This document shows positions 33,355 through 44,290 of a DNA stretch of 64,000 bases, in pieces. Location: the NCBI RefSeq assembly GCF_958295425.1, contig NC_081143.1, positions 23,741,281 to 23,805,280 of the forward strand, read 5' to 3'. Under the pieces are notes generated by a model, which did not search any database, had not been told where the DNA came from, and saw only the letters and a list, made by a program, of their open reading frames with translations. This DNA is from Solea solea. Its lineage: Eukaryota > Chordata > Actinopteri > Pleuronectiformes > Soleidae. The first letter of the stretch is position 1. Every line of letters starts with the position of its first letter. A program made the position numbers and the translations under genes.

Positions 33355-36300
33355 CTGAGGAGCAGGAGAGAGAATAATAGCCACAATATCAATGTCTGTG
33401 TTGAAAATGAACACAATCATCAAGAAAAGGGTCCCGCGTGTGACATTTTAGGAGGGTTCATTGGCACAAACTACCCCTAAGTATGTTTGTATAAGTGTAT
33501 AATCACTTTAATTTGTTATGGTTGCTTGTGCTCATGTGTTTTTGGGCCTTTCTTTACGAGGCCACCGTGTTTTCTCGAGCAGCGTGACATGTGTTTCCAG
33601 TTGTGAGGCGGAAGCTTGAACCTGCTTTACACTCACAGCGCAGTGCGCCAAAACATGATGTCAAGTGTTCACAGGTCATGAATGAGTGTCTGCGTTGGTC
33701 TTCTGGATATTGTCATTATGGGGTGTGTGGGTAACTTAATTTGCGGTAACTCTTCACAGATTTGTGATTTTTTGTGGATGTGGCGCGGTGAGATATGGTG
33801 ATGATTTTACCGTAGATCTCTGGGAGATTTTATGACCAGGTGTCTTTTCATTCCATTCACATTTTGTTCTGTTATTAATCTATTGTTCCCACTGCCAAGG
33901 ACCACAATCAGAAGATAGCGGCGGTGCAGTGCATTCTCTCCTTGTTTCATTCAAGTTTAATGTTTTATTGTGGCACAGGCCACTCTTAATATTTATAATT
34001 ACAAATCACAATGTGATAAACGACCCCATTTGAATGCCACACAGTCCAGCTGCTTCTGTTTTGTTTATTATTTTCAAAAATTGATTCATCTGTCTATTAT
34101 TTTGTTGATTAATCAAGTACTTGTTTGGTCTCTAAAATGTCAGAAAATGTTGAAAAATGTTGATCATTCTTCACCAAAACTAAAAATGATGATGTTCTCG
34201 AATATCCTGTATTGTCCACCAACCAAAATGATTTTTTTGTTACATGGAGCAAAGAAACCAGAAAATATTCACGTATAAGAAGCTGAAAGATCAGAAAACT
34301 TGCTTTAATTATTGAAAAAAACACGCCAACCTATTACTTTGTTTATCAAAAAATAAACAATCGAATAATCGTTGCAGCCCTACATCATTCTCTCCTCAAG
34401 ACATCAGCACTGCTACTCTACTACATATCTATATAACTAATATAAGCTAAAACAATTACTCGATTCATCGATTATTAAATCGATTACTAAATTAATCAAC
34501 TATTTTGATAATCGATTCATCGGTTTGAAGCTTTTTACACGATTAAAACAGGATTTCTGATTGTTTTAGCTTCTTAATTGCGAATATTTTCTTCATTTCT
34601 TTGCTCCATGTAACAAAGAATTCATTTAAACTGAATCATTTGCTTTGTGGACAAAACAAGACCTCATTATTTCCAGGTTTGACAAACGCCGATCAACAAT
34701 TTATAACGTTTTCTGACATTTTATGGACCAAACGATTCCTCGATGAATCGAGAAAATAACTGACAGATTAATCGATTATGTAGATAATCGTTAATTGCAG
34801 CTCTACCTGATAAGTAAGTCAATTCTTTTAAAGCAAAATCATTTAAATTATCTTTAAAGAACTGCTTCAGAATCATTTCTTCGTTGCTCACTGAAAAACG
34901 TACCATTCTGGTCCCACACTGCAGCTTGAACTTCTGTCCTTGCTCTGTGTAAGTTTGGCGAGCGTTTGTAGGGAAAACGGCTGGAAGTGCGTAACTTCGA
35001 GCTGAAACTGACAACTTTTTGGCTTAAACTTGTCATTAGGGTGTTTAAGCTGATTGCACAAAGTAATGGCAATAAAAAAAGGCATAATCTGAGCTTATAC
35101 TGGTCCCCTGTATGACCTGCTTTCACTACACTGGTTTTTTTGGCAACTGGGACATCGTTTTTGCAGAAAAATGGAAAATCGGTTTAAGGAGTCGACTGCT
35201 GGCTTTTACTCCCGTTGCTTCATTCACACACACAAACCCCTGCTATTTTTAACCGGTTGTGCAAAGCGACATAAGTCATTAAAAATCCACTTTAATCATA
35301 GCATGTTTGCTACATTGACAGCACGTCCAACAAAAGTTATAGTGTTGCTTTAGGCAGCTTCAAGGCTGTTAAAAATCCTTTAATACCACAGTCTGACTTG
35401 ATGATATATGTTCTGTATGTTTTCTTCAAGGTCATTCATGAAGTTTAATGTTCCCATTAAATTGAAATATTCAAACCTAAAATGACAGCTTTTTTATTAA
35501 ACGTATTCCCGATAATCTAATACACATTTCCCAAGAATTGAGCTTGGCATACTGTGGTATGAACCTTCTCTGTACACGTATTTAAAATACTAACAATATA
35601 TACATGCCACATTCCTGACAAATCAAACTGCTGAAAATCACACTATGTGCCTGTACCCTGTTAGTGCATCATTCTCAACCCGATCCCGAACCCCCTAGTA
35701 GAATTTCAGGAAATATCCAGAGTCTGGACACTTTCCAGGTTTTACCGTTAACATATGACAAACACAGTGGGAGACCGTCTGGATCAGGCGCTTTCACAAC
35801 AGTAAGATAAAGTCCAGACCATCCAGGTGAGCGGTGCCACCCGAGTCGCTCATGCACGCCAGAAGCAGGACACTTGTCCACAAGTGAGGAAAAGTTCAGC
35901 AGAATGTAGGGAGCAACTTTTGTCAACATTTGTGTTTTCACATAAGGACAATGTCCAGACGAAAGAACTTAGATTGAATGAAAGTCTTTGGGAAAATGAG
36001 CTTACTTCTCACTTGATTTTTAACACGGGTAAATTTCTCCTGAGGAGTTAATGGTCTTAACCCTTTAACACCAATGGCGTGTTTCCACCTCCATCGCCTC
36101 GCCTCATCTCGCCTCGGCACGGTTAAGCACAAGCACACTAGCACAAGTACTTCTTTTTAGTACCTGCTATAGCGAGGTTCCATGCAAGCCGAGTAGTCAC
36201 TATGCGTAACTGCTGGCCACTGATTGGTCAGAGTGCTGTCACAGGAAGAGACGTCTGACACAAGAATCAAGCCGAACAATGCCGAACTGTAGATCAGTTA

Positions 36301-39300
36301 AAAAGACTTAACAGGAAGGTCATGCAGGTCATGCAGGAAGTAGTGAACAAATCTTTTTAATTAACTGATTCTAATGATTCAGTTACACTGAAAACAACTG
36401 CTTTACAAGTCACTTGTCACTTGTTTGCGTGTGCCAAGCGTAAAACAAAGTCACCGCAGTTTCATGCAGCCGTGCAGTGATGACTCCACCCACGTTGAGT
36501 AGGTACTATTTTTGTAGTGGAAAACCAACCTAAACCGTGCCGTGGCGAGGCGAGCTGGGACAATAGTAGAAAAAGGCCTCAAGTGTAGCGCACTTTGCAC
36601 TTTACCGTAGTTAGGCAACAGGTTGGTGCTACAGGAACAATTTCAATAGTTTCTGAAAGCGGACAATTTGCACGTCAAAGTCAACGTGTGGTTATTTCAC
36701 TCGCACTGTTTCAGGAAGCTGGAGAATCAGCGTCTTTGTCACCAGAGAGGAGAGAGTGGGAAGAACACCTGTACATAGTTTGACATTTTTGGCCTGTTTT
36801 TGCTTTTTGACACAAAAGCTCAAAAAAATGTTATTTTAAATATGTTTCATACGGTTCCAATTACTAATTTAACATGCAAAATCTGTTGTTCATTTACAGC
36901 TGCAGTGTTTTTCTAAATTAACCTTTTTGTTTTTCTTCATTTTAAATGGTTTAAACTGTTTTTTTTAGCATGCAGTAAATTGTAAATAACTGCCAGATAT
37001 TGTTTATTGTATATTGTTTCATTGTGGAAAAATAGACGAAAGCACAGGAGATTATCAGGTCCTTTTATGGTTAAATTAAGCAAAAGAAAAGGCACATGAG
37101 AGGGCACAGTGTGATTGACAGTTGGTTTTGACCAATAGGTGCCTGGTTGCAGGTGAGGTCCGTGAATTTTCAGATTCAAATTCCAAATCTCGAGGCTTCA
37201 CAACAGGAATTAGTTTTGCAACCTTTGACTGACCTGCACTTGAGTGAGTAGACTTTGCCCACCAGCTTAACCAGCGGCGTTAATGGAGGCTTTGGCAGCA
37301 GAGCTGGGATGCTGCCGGACCGTGACGGCTGATGATTTCCCTCCCCTGTGGGCACTTTGCGTTTTGGTGGATGGACACCTGCAATGTCACAGAGAGGCGT
37401 TATATTAACATGCACAAGAATCATTACAGTATATAACACAGTATATCGTTTCTCACCCCTTGGAGAGCGCACACCGGGGTTGCTGTGGGTTGCAACTGTC
37501 CGTGTGTGGCCTTGCGACTGTCTGGATGAGCCCGCCATGGCGCCAAAGTCCTCTCTGCTCGCCTTGTGCTCAGGCCTCCAGCTACCACCCAGCACAGAGT
37601 CAGAGTCTGTGGACAGTGAGGGCGAAGCAGCACTTTTCTGGGACTGCAAGAACAAATAAACGGTACGGTACATCAATAGTTTGAAATATATTCCAATCTG
37701 ACTGAACACTACTTTAAAAGCATTGTCTAGAGCACAGCCCACCTTCTTGATATAAAGGTCTCCTGTACGGTAGCGTCGTGTTATTGCTGCCACTTTGACT
37801 GGGTCTTTCCGGATCAACTCACTGAGGAGCTCAATTGGCGAACTCGCTCCGTCTGCCTTCCACTCAATGATTCCCAGCTGTCGGAGGTGGGCCCGTGCGT
37901 GACTGGCGAGGGCCTTGCGGTTTTCAAAATTAAACCCACAAAGCTCACAGGATGTGTCTGACACAAAGAGGATGAGACACTTTTTGGATGAGTTCTTTAG
38001 GATGAGCATTAGTCATGTATTACCAATTTAGTGAGATCATTTTGCAGTGCTAGTACTGCATGACAACTACGGTATAATACCATCTATTCAACTGGCCCAA
38101 TCTCCCACTGCCTTTAATGATTTCATCTCTAAGCCAATGCCCTACGACGTGTATCTGCATTTTGTTGCACAGCCGTAGAAAAACAACAAGAGACAATTAC
38201 ATAAAATTGCAGAGTAATGATTACAGTGTGTTTTTTGTGAGATTACGAGGAGAAAAAAAAGATTAAACCTTAAAGATCAAGTCTGAGTTACAAAACAAGT
38301 TGGCTGGTGTTTTCTTATTGTCTTATCTGTTGTACTCAGCCTCATATGTGAGGCCTTTGGGGTCATACTTTCCATGTTCACTGCTAGGGTATCATTCATC
38401 CCCTACCGCTATATCCTCCACATGAGGCTCCCGTGGGGGGCGCTGGTGCCACTTTGTCATCCACTCATGCAGACAAAGAATCTACACACAAATCTAGTTT
38501 GATTTAGCCGTGCTTTATGCATGTGCTACACTGAGTGTGAATGGAACAGCAGAAAAGTGGCTTGCTGTGTGCACGGAATGAGATAAGTATGACCAGGCCC
38601 CTTCACAGATACAGTTAAAAGTGTAGTGTGTAACCTTTAACAGTGAAAAAAAGCACACGGGGAGTGATTAGACAGATGGAGGCACCAACAACATTGCGCT
38701 AGTAAAGTGAGACAGCTGCAAACAGGTTGGAGTATGACTGAAAACACAAAGAGGCGTCAAAGAAAACTGGTTTGATGGGATAAATGTTTCTTGCCCCCGC
38801 CTGCCCCTGTTCTGGCGCTGTATACAAACAAATGCTTCCATCAGTCAGGTCTGATAGTATTGCTTGTCTGAGCTCATTTGTTAAAACATTTCTGTCTACA
38901 CAGACCAAACAGAGGCAGGATAATAATAATAATATTAATAATAACAACAAAAACCAACCAAAACTTACACACTGTAGCTTTAAATGTTTTGAAAAAAGGC
39001 TCAGAAATCTCCCAAAACTGGTGGACACACTTTATAAAGCTTGAAGTGGGCTGGTAATGTCCAGTGCGCAGTATTAACACTTCTTAATTTGACTATTTGG
39101 CATCCCAACACTTTTATTTGCGTACTAACACTTTTATTTGCATACCTGCATTTTTATTTGCGTAACAGCACTTATCATAAGATTCCAGGGGTGCACTGTG
39201 CATGTGACTTGGCATTCACTCATTCTCGTGAGAGTCTAGTGTTTGTCTGTAGTGTTTAGAGTTTCTATTTTTTATTGTTACAATATCTAAGTGTTTAAAA

Positions 39301-42300
39301 ATGTTCATTAATGTTTTGTTATATTCACTTGCCACATTTGTGTGCTGGAAGACAGCAGAACAGCAAGACACCACATAAAATGCTGTTTGAAGTTTAAATC
39401 ACTGTTGGAAATGTTGAGGATAATCGAAATATACAAGTTGGCAAAAAGTATTTAGTTTATTATGGACTAGACATTTAAATAAATAGATGTTGTGAACATT
39501 ACTAATATCTTCTGGTCTCTTTTATTTACTGAAACATAATAATTTAGTTCATAATTTAGTGTTTAATGATTTAGTAATACAGCAATGTGCGCCTCATATG
39601 GATAAGGGGAGTCCTGGCACTTACGTTTTCCCCACTTCAGACTCACTGTATTGAGTGCATTTGTCAGGGGCTGTTTTCAACTATGTACTCAACGTATTTA
39701 TGGCACCAGGACAATGTACGCAAGATTGATTCACTACATATAACAACACCGTTTATTCCTTGAAGGCAAATCCACCACTATGCAAGGAAACACTTCACAG
39801 TGATTTGAATGTCTTACCAGGGAGCGAGGTCCCACTCTTGCCAGACGCGGATTTCTCTTTCATGGAATAATCCAGAGGTGTGTTGCAGTTGTTGGAGGCT
39901 GGTTCCCTTGCCTGAGGGCTATCAAGAGGCTTTTTAGAGCCTTGTGGGGTCCGTGTGGCTTTGCCTGATGCCGGAGACCCTTTCCTGCTCTCTTCATCCT
40001 GCAACATGACCTCGTTGAGGAGGTCAATCGGCGATGTCTTGATTGACCAGGTGAGGCCAAGCTGGCGCAGATGGGCACGAGCGTGGCAGGACAGGGCTTT
40101 GCGGGTGTCAAACAACTGGCCACAGTAGTCACAAAGGACCGTTGGTGGCATGTCTGTATCTGTGGAGGTAACTGAAGGGATACATCCACACACAAATGAA
40201 TGAATGGAAAGTGAATGTAAGGCTACAACCATCTCACTACTTAATTTTAAAACGTTTTCAGATTACAATGCATAAATCAGGTGACCATTCATTAGGCATG
40301 CATGTGCCAATGTTAACAAGAAGCTGGTAGTTTGCTGCAGGTTTTTTTTACTTAGTTTAGAAATGACCACTAACAAGAAACAACAATGATGAAAAGTAGG
40401 GCTGAACAATTAACCGTAATTTTTATCGAAATCACAATACGGTGTACTGCAATTTTCAAATCGCAGGAGGTGCAACATCTGTCAAAGCCAAAATGTGTGT
40501 CAAAATATAATTTTAGTTTAATTATTGACCGGACCTATACACATCTTATTCTAAAGACTGAAGAGAAGATATTTGTTTCTCTTAGATCTGCACAAATATC
40601 ACACAGTAATCATGCTTTTTGAATGAAAATGAGAATAATTATGTAAAAATGACAATTCCCTGTAATATCGCAAATCATATCGCAATCGCAATTCCTGTCA
40701 AAATAATCGCAATAAGATATTTATTCAAAATCATTCAGCCCTAATGAAAAGTAAGAACAAGAACTTATGTTCTGATGATGAGATGAATGTGAATGTAAGA
40801 GTTTGGTTAAAAAACGTTCAGGAAGTGAATGGAAGTATCTGCCTCATTGTTTCTGCCTGCACAGACAATAATAAACTAGAACAGATCCAGCAGCCTTCAT
40901 TAAAACATTTTAAAATGTGGATGGCAGGTGTATCCAGAGCAGATTGTTGTGTTTTTAAATGAAAAGGGACTCATTTGGATGTAGTCTTACTTAACTCACA
41001 GTACAAAAGCTACTAAACAACCAGTCTACGCCAACCAATGTTACAAAAGAATGGTTGACTACTTTACCTGCACTGGAAGGCTTTGAAAAACCAAGAGCAC
41101 TGGGCGACGCCTGTATGGGTGAGTTCCTACTGGATGCCCCTGGTTGAACAGACACCTCCATTTCCACAGGCTCAGGCTTGGGCTTTCTATGGAGGGGGTC
41201 CACTGCAAACCGAAAGCCTTTCTTAGCTTTAGGGGCCTTGTTAACAGGAGCTGGAGAAGACTGCATGCCTTTTGAAGGGCTCCGGGATTGGCCCAAGGCT
41301 GGAGAAAGAGAATTGGCTCGTGCTGTAGATGCCACTGCAGATTTTTTGGGGGGATGCATGGCTTTTAACATGCCAGTATTGATCAGCTCCTGGACAGTTT
41401 CGATTGCAGAGGCTTTCCCCATCAAATCAGTCACCCCAATTTGACGCAGGTGACAGCGAGCATGGCAGGCCAAGCCTTTACGATTCTCAAACTCTTCCCC
41501 GCATAGAATACAAATACGATCCTCTGCTGCTTTAGGTCGTTTACTGAGGGGAGAAGAGCGTGGAGAGGACAGATCAGAGGAACGTTTGGAAGGGGACTTA
41601 AGGGGACTGTTTGAGGTGAGTGACTCCTGGTGTCCACTGGCGACGGGCTTGAGGTCCTCGTCCTCCATCATCTGATAGAGAAAATCAATGGGACTGCCCT
41701 TAATCTCACTGTCAGGGACTCCAATCTGGCGCAGGTGGGCCCGAGCATGACTGGACAGGCCCTTGCGTGTCTCATACCAGCAGCCACAAAGCTGGCACAC
41801 ATGGACCTCATTATGGGTGTCTTAAATTGCAAAAATAAAGAAAACAATGGGAGAAAGGTCAAGTCAGAAATGTTAAAACAGAAATGTTACATCCATAGCC
41901 ATACAGTTGGGTATTTTAAGTGCCATCTTCCACAAACATCTACTCACCTTGCTACTTTCAACATTTCCTTAAAACATTTGCTACAGAATTCAGCCATACC
42001 TAATCTAATAGGGGCGTCAGTTTCCAGTGGTGCCCACAGTGGTTTGGTTGTCGTTTGGCGCACAGAGGATGACGAGCTGCTACCTTCAGCATACTTAAGA
42101 CCAGGAGATGTTGGTTCTTTAATTCTAACAGGAGATCTAACTGGAGATCCTTCATGATTATGTGGAGATGACATGACTCTAACTTCTGCATTGCAGGAAG
42201 AACTCTTGTCCCCTGGTGCTGAGAGAGTCCTGGACTCCAGCTGCGAGGGGACAAGGGGCGGCTCAGTTGTAGATGAGTCTGCTTTGAACTTTGGGTAGGA

Positions 42301-43641
42301 GCCATCTCTCTCCTGGATGAGCTGGTAGAGAAGCTCTATGGGAGCTCCACTGCTCTCTGACAATGTCACACCAAGCTGCCGCAGATGGAGGCGGGCGTGA
42401 CTTGACAGTCCCCGTCGTGTCTCAAAGTATGTTCCACACACTTCACATATGACTGGCTGTGGTGTTGCTGTGGGGAAGTTCAGATGGGAGTCTGTCACCA
42501 CAGATTGTGTCTATAGTCAACAGATATCAGTTGTCTCTTTTTCCTAAATTTAAAGTCAGCGTCTTTTGTATCACACAACAGCTGATTGTTTGTGGAGGGA
42601 CTGTATATGTGAATGCAAATGTCCACAGAAATGTTTCCAGATTCTCCTGCTAATTCCCTAATATAATCTCCAGTTATGTCAGAGTGATCTCATGTGAGAA
42701 CACAACAGGAGAAACTTAGGAGAATCCACAGCAAGTGAATGAGAATGAATGAGTGTCCTGCTTCATGAATACTCAAGCCAGGCTCCACCCAACTCTCCTG
42801 AATTCTCCGGAGGTTCTCCTGATGCTGTGAATGTGTCTGATCCAGCGCCTTTGTTGGCCGAATTTGGGTGGCAGAAGGTGTCAAAATGCATCACGGTGAA
42901 TCAGCAACGTCTGTCCCAATTCGTAAGCTCCTCCAAATGTGGTACTTTTGTTGTGAATGCTACAACAGGTGGATTCATTGCAGCCAAACAAATCCAAAAG
43001 TAGATTGCCTATCTAAAAGCCATCACATTTATAATGGTCAAAAACTCAGCAGCAGCAGCCTTTTTGGTGTCAACTAATTCAAATGGCTATTTTTAATGAA
43101 GCAAGTCATTGTTTTCATAAATTAAGCCAAGTTAATGGTGACATTAGAAATGTATCCACTTGTGCCGCAATATCACGGAAGAGCCATGACGCAAATTTCA
43201 CCGATTCCATAGTCAGATTTCCAGTCAGCTGCATACCCTGAACTGAGACGCAGCTCATGCTTCGCTGCATTCATCATGTGTGAACGGCAAACTCAGAAAA
43301 TGGCTTGCATGGAAGAAATCCATAATGTGATGCCTCTAATGAACAAATTCATTTATATTATGGATATACATATAAAGTTTTAAAAGTGATATGAGCGATG
43401 AAATGCTTACTGTGACAAATGATGTAGGTCTCCATGAATAAAGTAAATTATGTGTTTTGTTTTGTTAAATAAAATACCTAATATAATGAGTAATAATCCT
43501 ACTGTGATACTAGGAGTGAGATCTAATGAGGGGGATGACACAAGACAAACAGATGCAATCAATCAAGTCTTGGTGTGACATGAAAAATAATGTGACCGTA
43601 TAGGTGTCTCTCTTACCTTGTGCATCAGTGTTTGCTGACAT
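33147..43641 (-). CDS. wiz: Wiz-like zinc finger protein (whole coding region)
   Basis: The coding exons on the minus strand are 43641-43617, 42467-42000, 41820-41068, 40171-39818, 37957-37743, 37643-37457, 37378-37234 and 33354-33147. All introns are GT-AG, and joining gives 2355 bases (784 codons plus TAG) with no frame break. Six C2H2 fingers: residues 16-36, 173-193, 268-288, 429-449, 537-557 and 715-739. Fingers 1-5 share the core [16 protein letters not shown] sequence, which is characteristic of WIZ (widely interspaced zinc finger). The family protein bridges the G9a/GLP (EHMT2/EHMT1) H3K9 methyltransferases to chromatin and CtBP; in mammals the last finger is needed for that binding. 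The length suits a short WIZ isoform. A longer N terminus from an upstream promoter is not seen here. The gene lies head to head with prdx2. Confidence 0.9.
34069..34383. mobile_element. MITE with gctgcaacgattattcgatt-type end, in wiz intron 7
   Basis: The right end reads aataatcgttgcagccct. The interior shares the blocks tgttacatggagcaaagaaa, agaaaatattcacg and gaagctgaaa with the copy at 34446-34806 in the opposite orientation. It lies inside the 3.9-kb last intron of wiz. No coding capacity. Confidence 0.65.
34446..34806. mobile_element. MITE copy, same family, in wiz intron 7
   Basis: It starts with alternating gattcatcgattattaaatc sequence and ends gattatgtagataatcgtta then attgcagctct. 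The block tagcttcttaattgcgaata and tgctccatgtaacaaagaa are the reverse complement of blocks in 34069-34383. A short piece is also in prdx2 intron 3 at about 47600-47660. Confidence 0.65.
36079..36576. mobile_element. GC-rich-ended TIR element (cgcctcgcc family), in wiz intron 7
   Basis: The left end has tccatcgcctcgcctcatct and the right end tgccgtggcgaggcgagctg, an imperfect inverted pair. It shares internal blocks with 55493-56105 and with the fragment at 6613-6773. The copy is diverged at its outermost bases. Confidence 0.65.
37234..37378 (-). CDS. wiz: wiz coding exon 7
   Basis: The acceptor cattgcag precedes 37378 and the donor GTCAGT follows 37234 (phase 2 exit). The encoded segment is basic and Pro-rich ([14 protein letters not shown]...[17 protein letters not shown]) and ends with the first Cys715 of finger 6, so the last finger is split by a 3.9-kb intron. 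PPKRK may serve as a nuclear localisation signal (inference). Confidence 0.85.
37457..37643 (-). CDS. wiz: wiz coding exon 6
   Basis: The acceptor cttgcag precedes 37643 and the donor GTGAGA follows 37457. It enters in phase 0 and leaves in phase 1. The segment (residues 606-668) is Ser-rich and probably disordered ([20 protein letters not shown]...). No finger. Confidence 0.82.
37743..37957 (-). CDS. wiz: wiz coding exon 5: finger 5
   Basis: The acceptor is tgtgtcag above 37957. The donor is GTGGGC below 37743, less canonical but giving phase 0 into exon 6. Finger 5 has Cys537, Cys540, His553 and His557, followed by [14 protein letters not shown] and then [12 protein letters not shown]. This GDLYIKK block is typical of the WIZ family in my recollection. 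Confidence 0.87.
38617..38983. mobile_element. TIR element (tgtagtgtgtaac ends) in wiz intron 4
   Basis: The left end taaaagtgtagtgtgtaacc and right end cttacacactgtagcttt are inverted copies. Internal caaacagaggcag plus (AAT)n at 38906-38945 matches 25263-25290. It is the short version of the composite at 24397-26074. Confidence 0.65.
39107..39172. repeat. Three tandem copies of an approx. 22-bp unit, wiz intron 4
   Basis: The unit is close to aacacttttatttgcgtact and is repeated three times with a few changes. Confidence 0.7.
39818..40171 (-). CDS. wiz: wiz coding exon 4: finger 4
   Basis: The acceptor cccttcag precedes 40171 and the donor GTAAGAC follows 39818. The length of 354 is divisible by three with phase 1 at both ends. 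Finger 4 has Cys429, Cys432, His445 and His449, followed by [10 protein letters not shown]. Residues 514-518 read PLDYS, close to the CtBP-binding consensus PxDLS known for this family, but with Tyr in place of Leu. Confidence 0.88.
40397..40743. mobile_element. hAT-type MITE, 347 bp, in wiz intron 3
   Basis: The ends tagggctgaac and gattcagccctaa-type are inverted. Flanking it is a perfect 8-bp target duplication ATGAAAAG (40389-40396 and 40744-40751). An 8-bp duplication is the hAT superfamily hallmark. The copy is complete, non-coding, and sits between wiz coding exons 4 and 3. Confidence 0.85.
41068..41820 (-). CDS. wiz: wiz coding exon 3: fingers 2 and 3
   Basis: The acceptor aatttaag precedes 41820 and the donor GTAAAG follows 41068. 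The length of 753 is divisible by three with phase 1 at both ends. Finger 2: Cys173, Cys176, His189, His193, followed by [14 protein letters not shown]. Finger 3: Cys268, Cys271, His284, His288, followed by [11 protein letters not shown]. Between them is a Ser/Pro-rich linker with [11 protein letters not shown], a possible nuclear localisation signal. After finger 3 comes [20 protein letters not shown] and [10 protein letters not shown], possibly a sumoylation-like site (inference). Confidence 0.9.
42000..42467 (-). CDS. wiz: wiz coding exon 2: finger 1
   Basis: The acceptor ttccccacag precedes 42467 and the donor GTATGG follows 42000. The length of 468 is divisible by three with phase 1 at both ends. 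Finger 1: Cys16, Cys19, His32 and His36, followed by [16 protein letters not shown]. The rest is a Ser/Pro-rich linker. The alternative upstream acceptor (tatag near 42511) would break the frame with exon 1, so I chose this one. Confidence 0.88.
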
Positions 43642-43690
43642 GTTGAGAAATTACTTTTTAAAGGATGAAAAAATTGACTTCTCGTCGACC
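43617..43690 (-). CDS. wiz: wiz exon with start codon (coding 43641-43617)
   Basis: A probable acceptor (gatcacag) lies above 43690, giving 49 bases of 5' UTR, then ATG at 43641-43639 encoding MSANTDAQ and a GTAAGA donor after 43617 (phase 1). The start is favoured because it is the first ATG and joins finger 1 in frame. Only eight residues precede the first finger segment. Confidence 0.75.
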
Positions 43691-44196
43691 CTGTGATCAG
43701 TGCAGTTTAAAAATAAGAGAAAAAAAAGCATTACTATATTTGACAACACAAGAATAACTGGATCAGCACGGTTTAATAATATTGTCAAAGCTTTTCAAAA
43801 TGAAAAACATAGGGTATATGAGTATAACCAAAATAACAAACCTGTTGTTCTGACAGACAACAGCAGCTCGTTATGAATCATCTACACATCTGCAGGTCCT
43901 AAGTTTTTAAATACTGTTCACTGTGAGGAAAACTTGTTTATTTTTTGTGCATAATTCAACAAAATAATCTCTAAGAGGAAAAAGGCAGTGACTTGTGGTA
44001 AACTTGTAGTTAAATTAACGGATCTTCTGACACGGCAGCTAATGTGGGTAACTCTCATACTCCCTTTGTAACACTCGTACACCATGCTAACGTTAGCGAC
44101 TCGCTAGCAGTAGTTAGATTTTCATCTTGAAAGAAACGTCGAACAAGCGCAAACACTGCGCTGCCGACTAGAAACTAGCGTTAACTCAACACTTAC

Positions 44197-44290
44197 CAGC
44201 AAAAGTATATTTTATCTAAAAGGCTAAACAGACCGTCTCAAAATAAAACAAGAGCTTCACAAAGACAAGCTTAGCGGAAGTACAGTTCCC
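44197..44290 (-). promoter_or_regulatory. Probable wiz non-coding first exon and promoter
   Basis: On the minus strand a good donor (GCTG then GTAAGT) ends an exon at 44197. Just upstream are two ETS-type motifs (CCGGAAAT at about 44294-44301 and CTTCCGC at about 44274-44280 on the minus strand). The start of transcription is not determined. The intron down to 43691 would be about 500 bases. Confidence 0.5.

Noticed and set aside
42502..42511. Alternative acceptor for wiz exon 2 (ctatag)
   Set aside because: It would put the first finger out of frame with the MSANTDAQ exon. The ttccccacag acceptor at 42468 keeps the frame.
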